Source: Ktedonobacter racemifer DSM 44963 (GTDB lineage Bacteria; Chloroflexota; Ktedonobacteria; Ktedonobacterales; Ktedonobacteraceae). From it: DNA of 64,000 nucleotides. Numbering within the stretch: the first letter of the stretch is position 1; each line of letters begins with the position of its first letter. Of this stretch, positions 35,811 through 45,472 are shown one piece after another. The notes beneath the pieces are model-generated. The model was not told the origin of the DNA. It worked only from the letters and a program-made list of their open reading frames with translations, and ran no database searches. The stretch covers positions 434,001 through 498,000 of the forward strand of contig NZ_ADVG01000002.1 in NCBI RefSeq assembly GCF_000178855.1, in the 5' to 3' direction. The translations under genes were made by a program, and so were the position numbers.

Positions 35811-35932
35811 GCCTTCATCGCTACCATGCAGGCGATAACGTGAAAGCAGCGAGGTTGACTTGGCATGAAGGAGCGAACGGCTTTCAATGAGCCTGCTCTA
35901 GAGCAGCTTCTAGCATGAAAAAGGAGTGACAG

Positions 35933-37432
35933 ATGACAACACTGCTCGCAAAGAATGCTATGGTTGTAGTCACAATGGATGACGAGCGCAGGGAGTTACG
36001 GGAAGCCGGGTTATTCGCTCGGGATGGCTTCATCGTGCAGGTGGCACCCACGAATGAGTTGCCCACTTCGGCTGACACAGTACTCGACCTGCGTGGACAG
36101 ATCATGCTGCCCGGCTTTGTAAACTGTCATCACCACCTGGACCAGGTCCTGGCCAGAAACCTGCCCGCGGCCCAGAACACCAATCTCTTCCGCTGGCTTA
36201 GCGCACTCTATCCCATCTGGAGCCGTCGTACGCCAGAGGCATCTCGTACAACGACGATTATCGGCCTCGCCGAGCTCGCGCTCTCCGGTTGTACCACTGT
36301 CTTCGACCATACGTACGTCTTCCAGAACGGTTGTAAGCTCGACGACCAGATCCATGCCGCCCGGGAACTGGGGATGCGTTTTATTGCCGCGCGCGGAAGT
36401 ATGTCGCTCGGTGAGTCAAAGGGAGGTCTCCCCCCGGATAATTGCGTCGAAAAGGAGGAGGCAATTCTTGCAGATTCCCTCCGACTCATTCAGCAATACC
36501 ATGATCCCAACCCCGGATCGATGTTGCAGGTTGTCCTGGCACCTTGCTCTCCATTTAGTGTCACCACGGACCTGATGCGCGAATCCGCACACCTGGCGCG
36601 AGAGCGTGGGGTTCGGTTGCATACGCATCTCTGCGAGACGTTAGATGAAGAGCGCTATACGCTCGAGCATTTTCAAATGCGACCCGTCGCCTATCTGGAG
36701 ACACTGGGCTGGATCGCAGACGACGTATGGTACGCCCATGCCGTACATGTCAACGACGACGAAATCCGCCTCTTCGCCAAGAGGGGCACGGGAGTGTGCC
36801 ACTGTCCATCATCGAACATGCGACTCGCCTCGGGCATCGCTCCCATCAAGAAGTGCCTGGACCACAGCGTGAAGGTAGGCATTGGAGTCGATGGCTCGTC
36901 GAGTAATGACGCCTCCAATATGCTCATCGAAATACGAGAGGCTATGCTGCTTGCCAGACTGAAGATGGGACTGTGGCCCCCCGAGGGGCCGATGACGTTG
37001 CTCTCCACCTCCGATCCCTTGAGAGAGAAGGAATGGATGACGGCGCGTGAAGTATTGGAGATCGCAACCCGCGGGGGAGCGCAGGTGCTTGGGCGATCCG
37101 ACATTGGATCATTGGAGCCAGGCAAGTGCGCGGACTTCTTCACCCTTGATCTGAACACTGTTGGCTACGCGGGCGCGCTTAGCGACCCCGTTGCCGCCGT
37201 GGTATTCTGTGCGCCACAACGTGCTCACTATACCGTCGTGGGTGGACGTCTGATTGTCGACAAAGGGGAGATCGCGACGCTCGATATCGCACCCGTGATT
37301 GAGGAGCATAACCGCCATGCCGCAAACCTTGTCGGACAACGGGTAAGTGATGTAGTCGTCACGGCAAGCGCGAGAACACGAGCAGGAACGCCACATAAAG
37401 CAACAGGACAAGCGCGGTCCCGGCCCAGGTGA
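35933..37432 (+). CDS. 8-oxoguanine deaminase (amidohydrolase family)
   Basis: 499 residues. Metal and active-site motifs are complete: NCHHHLDQ (H66-H68 region), HTHLCET, YAHAVHVND and IGVDGSSSNDASN. The segment NTNLFRWLSALYPIWSRRTP is characteristic of the 8-oxoguanine deaminase branch, which converts 8-oxoguanine to uric acid, rather than of atrazine or cytosine deaminases. AAGGAG lies six bases upstream of the ATG. Its place after a xanthine-dehydrogenase-type enzyme fits conversion of purines to urate. The last 30 or so residues (after NLVGQRVSD) are low-complexity and are encoded antisense to the end of the next gene, so the natural C-terminus may have been extended. Confidence 0.87.
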   Translation: MTTLLAKNAMVVVTMDDERRELREAGLFARDGFIVQVAPTNELPTSADTVLDLRGQIMLPGFVNCHHHLDQVLARNLPAAQNTNLFRWLSALYPIWSRRTPEASRTTTIIGLAELALSGCTTVFDHTYVFQNGCKLDDQIHAARELGMRFIAARGSMSLGESKGGLPPDNCVEKEEAILADSLRLIQQYHDPNPGSMLQVVLAPCSPFSVTTDLMRESAHLARERGVRLHTHLCETLDEERYTLEHFQMRPVAYLETLGWIADDVWYAHAVHVNDDEIRLFAKRGTGVCHCPSSNMRLASGIAPIKKCLDHSVKVGIGVDGSSSNDASNMLIEIREAMLLARLKMGLWPPEGPMTLLSTSDPLREKEWMTAREVLEIATRGGAQVLGRSDIGSLEPGKCADFFTLDLNTVGYAGALSDPVAAVVFCAPQRAHYTVVGGRLIVDKGEIATLDIAPVIEEHNRHAANLVGQRVSDVVVTASARTRAGTPHKATGQARSRPR

Positions 37433-38324
37433 TCCGGTGTCGGGACACCTGGGAAGCTGCACGATCCGAAGGTTGCAGCCACCAGCCAAGCAGCTTGCTA
37501 AGCCATGGTACTAAGACCCAACCAAGAAGCACAGTGCTGAAGGCGTTGCCAAAAAACAAGGCGAGCCAGAAAGGCATTCCATTGCTCATAAGAAGCGGCG
37601 TCTGCACGAAGATCGAGAACAGGAAGACAGTAGGATACAGTGCTAACAGCACGAGCATATTCACCTTCCATCCAGGAGGAGTGCTCTGCTGCTCGCAGCC
37701 CGTGAATCTGAGCCACGCGTCGAACCCTACGCGCGCCTTCCGCATGCGGGTATCAAGGCTAAATGCGTCCGCCTCCTGGAGTACTTGTTTACGCTGCTCA
37801 GAGTTAAGCCAGGCTTCGAGATTGGCATCGGAATCAAAACGTAGGATCGTCACCCAGTCGTCTTGAACACCTGGGATCGGCGGTTCAAGCTTGTAGCCTT
37901 GAAAACCCTCGAACTGCGCCTGAGCTGCGGAGATCCGCTGGTACCAGCGCAGAAAGGCATTTTGCTGGCCCGGCTTGACCCGTGTAGAGATGATCGCGGA
38001 CACAGAGGCGGGGGAGTAGCGAGACACGTCCTGCGTGAAAAGATGGATGTCGTCCTGTCCAACCAGGAGCGGCTGAAGTGCGTCGAGCAGGTGTTGCCTT
38101 TGTTCTGATTGGAGCCATGCTCGCGCCGCTTCGACGCTCTGGAAACGTTGGACGATTACCCAATCGGTTTGCACAGGAGGAGCTGGTGGAACAACCGTGT
38201 GGTCAAGATAACCGGGAAACCTGGCGACGGCATCGCTCACCTTCTGCTGCTGCTGTACGAAATCATCAGTACGACCTGGCATAACGCAGGTGTGGGTAAC
38301 GAGCGTGACAGCGGATGTACTCAT
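37359..38324 (-). CDS. double-ABM-domain protein with C-terminal membrane region
   Basis: 321 residues from ATG 38324. Two antibiotic-biosynthesis-monooxygenase-like domains lie in tandem: the first around TLVTHTCVMPGRTDDFVQQQ, the second around IISTRVKPGQQNAFLRWYQR. Both contain the conserved W-x(3)-RF region (TDWVIVQRFQS, DDWVTILRFDS). Three hydrophobic segments follow: MLVLLALYPTVFLFSIFV, FWLALFFGNAFSTVLLGWVL and TALVLLLYVAFLLVFSRL. Membrane-tethered tandem ABM proteins occur widely but lack a defined role. It converges with the deaminase gene and overlaps its last 74 bases tail to tail. An in-frame GTG at 38339 is a poorer start. Confidence 0.8.
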   Translation of the reverse strand: MSTSAVTLVTHTCVMPGRTDDFVQQQQKVSDAVARFPGYLDHTVVPPAPPVQTDWVIVQRFQSVEAARAWLQSEQRQHLLDALQPLLVGQDDIHLFTQDVSRYSPASVSAIISTRVKPGQQNAFLRWYQRISAAQAQFEGFQGYKLEPPIPGVQDDWVTILRFDSDANLEAWLNSEQRKQVLQEADAFSLDTRMRKARVGFDAWLRFTGCEQQSTPPGWKVNMLVLLALYPTVFLFSIFVQTPLLMSNGMPFWLALFFGNAFSTVLLGWVLVPWLSKLLGWWLQPSDRAASQVSRHRITWAGTALVLLLYVAFLLVFSRLP

Positions 38325-39012
38325 CTTCGAGAAATGCACCTCTGAACTTCATCTATTATATGATTCCGTTTATTGCTATGACTCTTGATTTATTATAGTA
38401 TGCACAACACAAATCAAGTTAGAATTGGTAGAACCGCCTGTGCTTGTGCCCCGTGAATCCAGTTAAAAGCTTTTCAGGACCCCTCAGTTTTGACAGCAAA
38501 TTGACGGCTAAGCCGCTGGACGCCAACGAATTACGATGCGCCTCGATGAACTATAGTTTCTCTCACGCCGCACAGGGAGCGCCCTGGCGGACAGCTGCAA
38601 AAAGGGGCGGGGAGGCGCCCACGAATCTCTCCACCAGCACCTCTTTTATGATGATGATGGTCTCAGGTCGCTTCTAGACGTTCATGAGAGCGTTTTCCCA
38701 AAAAGGAAAACGCATCGTTGACTGCAAAGCTGACAGAAAAACGCAGAGGTGTCGATTCGTTCTTGTGCTAGCGCAACGCGCCGTGAAAAGCCGTGAGAAT
38801 GAGATCAGTGCCGCAGTTGCCCTGCTGCATCCGGCCCTGATCACAAACCGCATTCTCAGTGCTGATGCGATGCACACCAAAAAAGAACAGGTGTACACGC
38901 TGAAGATTCTCCAAATATTGTCGCGTGTGATATTCTCACATTGACACACAGTTGGCATTGATCCGGTGCAGAACAGCGAAAAAAGAAAAAATCAGAGGAG
39001 AAGATCATTGCT
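38325..39012. other. intergenic region with a small hairpin
   Basis: No supported gene. A 9-bp perfect hairpin, GCGTTTTCC-CAAAAA-GGAAAACGC, is at 38690-38713. The remainder shows only short, unsupported open frames on both strands. The promoter of the UPF0158 gene should lie near its right end. Confidence 0.4.
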
Positions 39013-39447
39013 ATGACCACCCTTCCCAATGGTAAGCCTATCGATATGGAGATGCTTGAGGTCGCGATGGAAGACTCCAACCTGGGCAACACGTATTACC
39101 TCAATACTCAAACAGGAGAAGTACTCTTCTTATCGGAATATTATGATATGGACGAGCAAGAACGACTGGCAGAAGAAATCGATGGGAGCAACGACTATGT
39201 ACGCATTGAGCGTATCCCATCCTCTGAAGCGTATCAATGGATGAGCGATTTTGTGGAGGAAGTAGTTGCTCCCAAAGATCAACGCGCCGCCCAGAAATTA
39301 TCCACTGCCTTACATGGGAAAGGCGCATTTAGACGCTTTAAAGATACGTTATACACAACAGGAGAGCAGTGGACGCAGACCTGGTATGACTGGCGAGACC
39401 AGCGACTCAAAGAAGCAATGGAGGCATGGTTACGGGAGGTGCTCTAG
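39013..39447 (+). CDS. UPF0158 family protein
   Basis: 144 residues with the UPF0158 pattern: an N-terminal strand pair IDMEMLEVAMEDSNLGNTYY then LNTQTGEVLFLSEYY, a central ERIPSSEAYQWMSDFVEEV and the C-terminal GAFRRFKDTLYTTGEQWTQ with WYDWRDQRLKEAMEAWL. The family is soluble, widespread in bacteria and of unknown function. GAGGAG lies about 12 bases upstream. It is followed after three bases by a frameshifted gene, so the two were probably an operon. Confidence 0.85.
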   Translation: MTTLPNGKPIDMEMLEVAMEDSNLGNTYYLNTQTGEVLFLSEYYDMDEQERLAEEIDGSNDYVRIERIPSSEAYQWMSDFVEEVVAPKDQRAAQKLSTALHGKGAFRRFKDTLYTTGEQWTQTWYDWRDQRLKEAMEAWLREVL

Positions 39448-39450
39448 CCT

Positions 39451-40043
39451 ATGGAGACGTTTGAGACCTATGACCTGCGCCAACTTGATCCCAATAGAGG
39501 CGTCCTGGCCACGATCACACATTGGCGGCCGCGCGTGAAAGATCCTGACCCCGACCATCCTGGAGAGAAAGCCACCGCCTCAGTTATCTACCGACGAAGG
39601 CCGAGGCAAGTTGCCCTTGCGGAAGTGGTCGTGCGTTTGCTGACTGTTGTCAACCCCTGCCCTACTGGCGCCCCGTCTGTCCCAATCCCGATATGCAAGG
39701 ATATAGTCTGCTGCACCCACAGAGTGCTCGTTTTACCCCTGTTGATACGCAGACGGTGCATGCCTTTTTGCAAGCCGATGAGCGGCTCTATTGTATAGAG
39801 AAGACACCCCAACGAACCTTCTGGGTCTATTGGGGAGACCCGGCCTATGATGCGCCCCCATTAGGCACTATCTGTTTTGGCGATCTCGAACTGCAGGAGC
39901 CCAACACACTGCTGGTCAGTACGCTGAGCGATACGAGGATGCAGGTCTTGCTGGACCTGTTGCGCCCACTTCAGTTGAGCGCTCCACAGATGCAGTTTGA
40001 CACGCCTCCTACCCCACCCAAAGAACTACGGAGAAGGCCGTGA
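39451..40043 (+). pseudogene. unidentified gene, frameshifted
   Basis: The first part reads from ATG 39451 (FETYDLRQLDPNRGVLATIT) to about 39660. The second half is in another frame, from about 39660 to 40043 (MQGYSLLHPQSARFTPVDT, ERLYCIEKTPQRTFWVYWGD). Together they would make a protein of about 195 residues. I do not recognise the family. It follows the UPF0158 gene by three bases and was presumably co-transcribed with it. A one-base indel near 39640-39690 breaks it, unless this is a sequencing error. Confidence 0.5.
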
Positions 40044-40084
40044 AAAAGCTATCGCCGCGCCTGAATATTGCACCTGCGCTCACA

Positions 40085-40485
40085 GAAAACGACAGCAGGT
40101 TAGCCAGCATACGCGTACATACCAACGCGAGGCGAGTTCACCACTAGCAAGAGCATATCTTCGCCACACTCGTGGCTCCCTGCATGTTCCTCGCAGAGCC
40201 AGCCCTTGTTCTCAAAGATACATTGAGAACAGACGTCGCTGGCTGGCTGACCACAAACATCGCACACCCGTAGCGGCGGAGTATCCTGGCCAGAATGCGG
40301 ATGGCCTGCCCCTTCGTTTCCGTGTCCCGTGCACCAATCACCTTCAACCTGAGTTCTGTGGTTGTGCCGTAATCGTACTCATATGTACAGCTTTGGCCCG
40401 GATACAGCACACTCTCAATGCAAAAGCGATTCGCGTCAAATGTGGCAGGATTTGTCCGCATCCTGGCTTGATCCCCCCTGGCAGG
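40085..40485 (-). pseudogene. pRiA4b ORF-3-like zinc-binding protein remnant
   Basis: On the minus strand one frame gives FCIESVLYPGQSCTYEYDYG and TTTELRLKVIGARDTETKGQ, a typical plasmid-pRiA4b-ORF-3-type beta domain. After a frame change come VCSQCIFENKGWLCEEHAGS and HECGEDMLL, a cysteine-rich zinc-binding end. The N-terminal start and continuous frame are missing, so it is decayed. Family members often travel with IS elements, and here a tnpB element lies just to the right. Confidence 0.5.
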
Positions 40486-40575
40486 CGACAGAAACCTGAG
40501 GCATACTAGAGCCATGAACAAACTGTCAGAAGAAGCAACGCCGAGCAAACCACGCTCAGTGGTCTTTCTGGTGTT

Positions 40576-41916
40576 AAAATCTTTCCTAAGAAATAGTGCC
40601 ATAGATTGTCAAATATTGACATATACTGGCATTTATAGCACAATACAGGGGAAATAAAAGGAAAAGAGGTGCTGTAGGATGCAACTCGTTGAGCGGCATG
40701 TCATCTGCAAAGGTGATTCTCGGTATACTGCCATCGATGCAGCCTCCTTCGCCTCCAAAAACCTCTATAATCTCGCGAACTACCGCATGCGCCAATCCTT
40801 CATCCATACGGGTACGTACCTCAGTATAGCTGAGGTCTATCATCTGGTGAAGGACACCGAAGCCTACCAAGCCTTGCCGCGTAAAGTGAGCAATGATGTC
40901 CTTCGGCTTCTTGAGAAGAACTGGAAGTCGTTTCGTAAAGGGCTTGCAGCGTGGTTTGAAGATCCATCGAAGTTTCAAGGTCGTCCTAAGCTGCCTCGCG
41001 TACAAAGACAAACAAAAGGGGCGCAATATCCTCATTTACGATAGACAAGCTCTCTCGAAGAAAGCCCTCAAGAAGCGAGGAATGATTGCTCCATCACAAC
41101 TGGGAATCGAGATTCCTACCAAACAGAACAACGTCAAACAAGCTCGTATCATTCCTCGTAGTGGGTTCTATATTATAGAAGTGGTCTACGAACAAGAACC
41201 CAAACACGCAGGAGTTGATCCTTTGCTCGTCGCTGGTATCGATATTGGATTGAATAACGTAGCAACGCTAACATCAAACAAAGCAGGCTTTACGCCTCTG
41301 CTGGTTAACGGGCGTCCGCTGAAGCACATCAACCAATGGTATAACAAAGAACGTGCAAGGTTACAGTGCCATCTCAGCAAGCACAAGCGTCATACCTCCA
41401 CTCGTTTAGAACGCCTTACCCAGAAGCGCACACGCAAAATTGATCATTACTTGCACACCCAAAGCCATCGTATCATCGAGCATCTCGTTGAGGAAGGTAT
41501 AGGAACAGTCGTAATCGGGAAGAACGATGGGTGGAAGCAAGAAATCAACATAGGGAAGCGCAACAATCAACAGTTTGTGCAAATCCCCTTTGCTCGCTTC
41601 ATTGATATGCTCAACTAGAAAGCAGAATTGGTGGGAATACATGTGATCCTCCAAGAAGAAAGCCACACCAGTAAGTGTAGCTTTCTTGATCTTGAGCCAA
41701 TTTGCCATCATGAGCACTACCTGGGCAAACGCATCAAACGTGGCTTGTTTCGTACCAGTACTGGCAGGCGTATCAATGCCGATGTGAATGGCAGCCTCAA
41801 CATTATCCGAAAAGCAATCCCTGACTCCTTCGGGCAAGGGATCGTGGGCGTGGCAGTCCGTCCAGTGGGTGCTCCCACATACTGAGCAATGCCTGTCATT
41901 GTTTAGGTGAACTGTT
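40576..41916 (+). mobile_element. tnpB-only IS200/IS605-type element inserted in the GlxA-type gene
   Basis: The ends are deduced by rejoining the interrupted host gene. The left flank is GTGTT (40571-40575) and the right end of the element is CTGTT (41912-41916), similar cleavage-type motifs as expected for this class. There is no target duplication. A subterminal left hairpin is present (TGCCA 40597 with TGGCA 40627; TGTCAA 40607 with TTGACA 40616). No tnpA is present. It is a different lineage from the 1476-bp element at 48324 and 60445. Confidence 0.65.
40679..41885 (+). pseudogene. tnpB with one frameshift and one nonsense codon
   Basis: Three pieces give a nearly full TnpB. The first, 40679 to about 41000, carries the N-terminal HTH-like part (MQLVERHVICKGDSRYTAID, DVLRLLEKNWKSFRKGL). 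The second, to 41618, holds the first RuvC motif AGIDIGLNNVATL and VIGKNDGWKQE at the glutamate position. The third, 41628-41885, holds CSFLDLEP and the RINADVNGSLNIIRKAIP end. An indel near 40985-41010 shifts the frame and TAG follows MLN at 41616. The zinc-finger pair is reduced. It cannot make full-length TnpB now. Confidence 0.8.
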
Positions 41917-42915
41917 GCCACAGGTTCAATTACTCGATCTCGCAGGTCCCGTCCAGGTGTTTGATACCGCCGCGCGTCTGTTTGGAGCACCTTATACGCT
42001 GCTCTTTTGCGCGACGTCCGAGGAAATTCGCTCAGCGCAGCACCTCTCGCTTGCTCGCCTGCAACGGCTCCCAGACATCGACGGGCGTTCGCTTGTTATC
42101 GTGCCAGGAACTGGTGCCTCACCTAGCCAGAGCCGTAATTTGCTCAATGAGGAGACCAAACCCTGGCTCCAGGAAAACTATCATGCTGGAGCACAGGTTG
42201 CTTCCATTTGCTCAGGCACGGCTGCTCTGGGCGAGGCAGAGTTGCTTCATCGGCGACGGTGTACCACTCACTGGAAATTTCTCTCAGAGCTCCAGTCCTG
42301 CTATCCAACGGCTCAGGTAGTCGATGGAGTCCTGTATGTGCATGATCATGGGATCATTACCAGTGCGGGAGTGGCCTCTGGCATCGATATGGCACTCTGG
42401 TTACTTGAGCAGGACTGCGGACCTCGGATCGCTGCTGAGGTTGCCCGCCAACTGGTCATCTATTTCCGACGCAGCGGTCTGCACCAGCAGGTGAGTGTCT
42501 ATCTCCAGTATCGCTCCCATCTCGATTCTTGCATCCACCGGGTCCAGGACTGGTTAGCCGAGCATGTCAGCGAACCTGCGACGCTTGCCGATCTGGCCAG
42601 CGTTGGTCAGACGAGCGAGCGTTCTCTGGCCCGTGCGTTCAAAGCAGCGACGGGGATTACGCCACATCAGTATCACCTGCTGCTGCGCCTGGAGGTAGCG
42701 ACCCAACTGGTACGCGAGACCTCCCTCTCGTTGGAAGCGATTGCCACCAAAAGCGGATTTGGAGATGCTCGGCAGTTTCGTCGGGTCTGGCACAAACACT
42801 ATGGAACGCCTCCATCTGCTAGCCGGTGACAAAGAGGCAGTATCTGCTTGGACTCTCGCACCTGTCTCTCCCAAAATGCTGTTTTTCATGAACATAAGTG
42901 AAGGAAAAAGAACCT

Positions 42916-43479
42916 ATGTCTCCGATCCCACAAAATGCGGCACTCGTTCTGATTGACGTCCAAAATGTTTGGGACCATCCCAAATGGGGCCGCCGCAACA
43001 ATCCAGAGGCCGAGACCAATATTGCCCGGCTCTTGCGCGCCTGGAGAGAAAGCAGAAGACCGCTGTTTTACTTTCAGCATCTGGAACAGGGGCCGGACAC
43101 GCTTTTCAGAGTGGGGACACCCGAAGCCGAGATCAGAGATATCGTGCGCCCTCTTGCAGGAGAACCCATCATTCAAAAACGGGTGCACAGCGCCTTTATG
43201 GGAACGGACTTCGAAGAGCGTCTGCACCAAGCAGGGATCACCACACTGTTCATTACCGGGTTTATGACCAATGGTTGCGTAGAAACCACGGCACGTATGG
43301 CAGGGGACCTGGACTTTCACACGTTCGTGGTCTCCGACGGCACAGCGACCTTTGACCGGGTTGGGCCTGATGGGGTTCTGCATCCAGCAGAAGAGGTCCA
43401 TGCCATGAGCCTGGTCAACTTGCATCGGACGTTTGCGACGATCGTCACCACCGATGAGGTATTGCGCAACCTGGTGTGA
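42916..43479 (+). CDS. isochorismatase-family cysteine hydrolase
   Basis: 187 residues. The catalytic triad is visible: D in ALVLIDVQNVW, K in IQKRVHSAF and C in MTNGCVETTARMA. The cis-peptide region precedes the cysteine (ITGFMTNGC). The family hydrolyses amides or vinyl ethers such as isochorismate, nicotinamide or carbamoylsarcosine; the substrate is unknown. ATG 42916 has AAGGA ten bases upstream; a GTG at 42898 is less likely. It follows a GlxA-type AraC regulator whose gene is split by a tnpB element, so its regulation may have been lost. Confidence 0.88.
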   Translation: MSPIPQNAALVLIDVQNVWDHPKWGRRNNPEAETNIARLLRAWRESRRPLFYFQHLEQGPDTLFRVGTPEAEIRDIVRPLAGEPIIQKRVHSAFMGTDFEERLHQAGITTLFITGFMTNGCVETTARMAGDLDFHTFVVSDGTATFDRVGPDGVLHPAEEVHAMSLVNLHRTFATIVTTDEVLRNLV

Positions 43480-43910
43480 ACACTGCTGGGCATTTCCTTG
43501 CTGATCAATGATCACACCGGCTCCAGATATCTGACCATTTACGGGCAGGCTCATATTATGGAGGCCAATCCTGCAGATGTGGCTGTTCAAATTGTCAAGA
43601 AGTATTACGCTCCGGCATTGGCACCCGAGCGTACACTCACAGGCAGCGCCACTACAATCTGGTGTTCTTGCATGCCAGGCGCAAGACGTTTCCTGCCTAT
43701 GCTAAGATTGTACTGGCTGCGCAGGAGATCTGGCCCTGGGGAGATGCTGCCAGCGTCGAAGAGGTCGAAAGCCGTCTCGCCGGGCGGTGGCCTGCCAACC
43801 TGGTCGAAGCAGCGATCTGGAAACTCGTGAAAAATAGCCTGCACTCCCCGCCGCTTGTAGACCAGGATGTGTTTCGGGTACAAGTCACTCTGACCATTTG
43901 TACCAACTGA
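43480..43910 (+). pseudogene. composite remnant: PNPOx-like fragment plus unidentified C-terminal piece
   Basis: The first segment reads LLINDHTGSRYLTIYGQAHI and MEANPADVAVQIVKKYYAP, resembling the middle of a split-barrel pyridoxamine-phosphate-oxidase-like/F420-type protein with its N-terminus missing. After about 43640 the coding switches frame to HYNLVFLHARRKTFPAYAK, IVLAAQEIWPWGDAASVEE and VEAAIWKLVKNSLHSPPL, which I do not recognise. No single continuous product exists. It is apparently decayed sequence between the isochorismatase and the serine hydrolase. Confidence 0.45.
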
Positions 43911-43925
43911 AGGAAAGAATGTGAC

Positions 43926-45164
43926 ATGCGAGAAAGAGCAAGCGCCCCGTATGGAGGGTTATCGCGAGAACGCCTAAGCCATTTGACCCATGTCTTGCGT
44001 GGCTACGTCGAGCGTGACGAGATCGCAGGGATCGTCACCCTCATCCACCGACATGGTGTGCAAGCCTATGTCGAGGCCATTGGCTGGCAGGACCGAGAGG
44101 CACGGATTCCTATCCAGCGCGATACCCTCTTCCGCCTCATGTCCATGACCAAGCCGGTGACCGCGGTCGCCGCCTTAACGCTCGTCGAAGAAGGCAGGAT
44201 TCGTCTTTACGATCCAGTGGACTCCTGGCTCCCAGAGCTGGCCCAGCGCATGGTCATGCGCGACCCGGATGGCTCGCCTGAGGAGGTCTATCCAGCTCCG
44301 CGCTCGATCACACTGCACGACCTGCTCACCTATCGTCTGGGCATCGGGTGGGGAACATCTTCGCTTTGGCCCGAGATTTTTGCTTTGATGCCCTATCCGC
44401 CACGACTTGAGCAGGAGGAGCGACTGGACCCTGACGCCTGGATGGCGCGTCTGGGTGCGCTCCCGTTGGTCTATGAGCCTGGAGCGCGGTGGCTCTACCA
44501 GGTGGCTTCTGACGTGCTTGGAGTGCTCATTGCCCGGATCACTGGCCAGCCGCTGGAAACGGTGTTGCGTGAGCGCATCTTCGAACCACTGGGGATGGTG
44601 GATACCAGTTTCTGGATACCACCAGAAAAACGCAGCAGGCTGGCAGTGCTCTATGCGAAAGCTGCGACCGGAGAACTCACGGTGGCCGATCATCCCCAGA
44701 GCACGGGCTGGGCTGAGCCGCCACTCTTTCCATCCGGAGGAGCTGGCCTCGTTTCCACCGCTGATGATTACCAGCGGTTTGGACGGATGCTCCTAGGCAA
44801 AGGGGAACTCGATGGGGTCCGTTTGCTCTCACGCAAGACTGTGGAGGCGATGACAACCGACTATCTCACCTCGGAGCAACATAACCATCCCTTTTTTGCC
44901 TTTGATCGCTACGATGCGGATCGATCAGGGATGTGGACCAACCGAGGGTTTGGCTATGGGGTTGCGATCAGGACCAAACAGATTGGGCTCGGACCCAGCG
45001 TTGGCTCCTTGAGTTGGCCTGGAGCGTTTGGCACGCTCTTCCTCGTCGATCCACAGGAGCATTTGATGGCAACCCTGCTGCTTCAAGCTGGGAGTGCCAA
45101 CCCGTTCTACACACAGGTCGGCGAAGATTTTTTGACGCTCACGTATCAGGCGATTGCTGATTGA
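43926..45164 (+). CDS. serine hydrolase, beta-lactamase/esterase EstB-like
   Basis: 412 residues. The nucleophile motif is SMTK (FRLMSMTKPVTAVAALTL), the second motif YQVASDVLGVLIA, and the C-terminal region GFGYGVAIRT with LSWPGAFGTLFLVDPQEH, the usual W-x-G/GG end of EstB-type esterases and class C lactamase homologues. AAGGAAAG lies about eight bases upstream of the ATG. No signal peptide is visible, so it is probably cytoplasmic. It belongs to a different branch from the three tandem paralogues at 6131-11078 because the DUF3471-like tail is absent. The substrate is unknown. Confidence 0.88.
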   Translation: MRERASAPYGGLSRERLSHLTHVLRGYVERDEIAGIVTLIHRHGVQAYVEAIGWQDREARIPIQRDTLFRLMSMTKPVTAVAALTLVEEGRIRLYDPVDSWLPELAQRMVMRDPDGSPEEVYPAPRSITLHDLLTYRLGIGWGTSSLWPEIFALMPYPPRLEQEERLDPDAWMARLGALPLVYEPGARWLYQVASDVLGVLIARITGQPLETVLRERIFEPLGMVDTSFWIPPEKRSRLAVLYAKAATGELTVADHPQSTGWAEPPLFPSGGAGLVSTADDYQRFGRMLLGKGELDGVRLLSRKTVEAMTTDYLTSEQHNHPFFAFDRYDADRSGMWTNRGFGYGVAIRTKQIGLGPSVGSLSWPGAFGTLFLVDPQEHLMATLLLQAGSANPFYTQVGEDFLTLTYQAIAD

Positions 45165-45472
45165 AGCGCGTGATGCAAGGGGGCCGCTCTGACCCTCGCT
45201 TCCCATCATGAGTGACAGGGCGAGCGGCTTCCTCTGCAGATCCGTGCAGAATATCCTCCCTCTCCGTATCTCTCCCTGAAAGCTTCGCAGTCACCGGAAT
45301 CGAGCCGAGGTCATTCTTGCAAATTGCTTCTCATTCCTACCATTTCGTTATCCAGGAGATACCTCTTCATCGCTCTGCAATAATCGAAACACCCAAAGTG
45401 AGCCAGGCTCATGAATCCAAAATGTACAGTTTATCCGCTTGAGGATATTGGAATCAGGCGCAAGGAAACATC
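45165..45472. other. intergenic region
   Basis: Just after the hydrolase stop, GCCGCTC (near 45183) and GCGAGCGGC (near 45222) could form a loose terminator stem. Otherwise nothing recognisable. Confidence 0.35.

Larger units (their letters stand above)
40514..42829 (+). pseudogene. GlxA/DJ-1-type AraC-family regulator split by a tnpB element
   Basis: The 5' exon-like piece (40514-40575) encodes MNKLSEEATPSKPRSVVFLV; the rest (41917-42829) begins PQVQLLDLAGPVQVFD. Joined across the element they total 975 bases, an exact 324-codon frame plus stop, and restore the usual first beta strand of a GATase1/DJ-1 domain. The DJ-1 cysteine region reads ASICSGTAALGE. The C-terminal AraC HTH is intact (DLASVGQTSERSLARAFKAA, IATKSGFGDARQFRRVW). 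Such regulators control nearby enzymes; the isochorismatase gene 86 bases downstream is the natural target. A shortened protein from a TTG at 41915 is possible but would lack the first strand. Confidence 0.75.
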
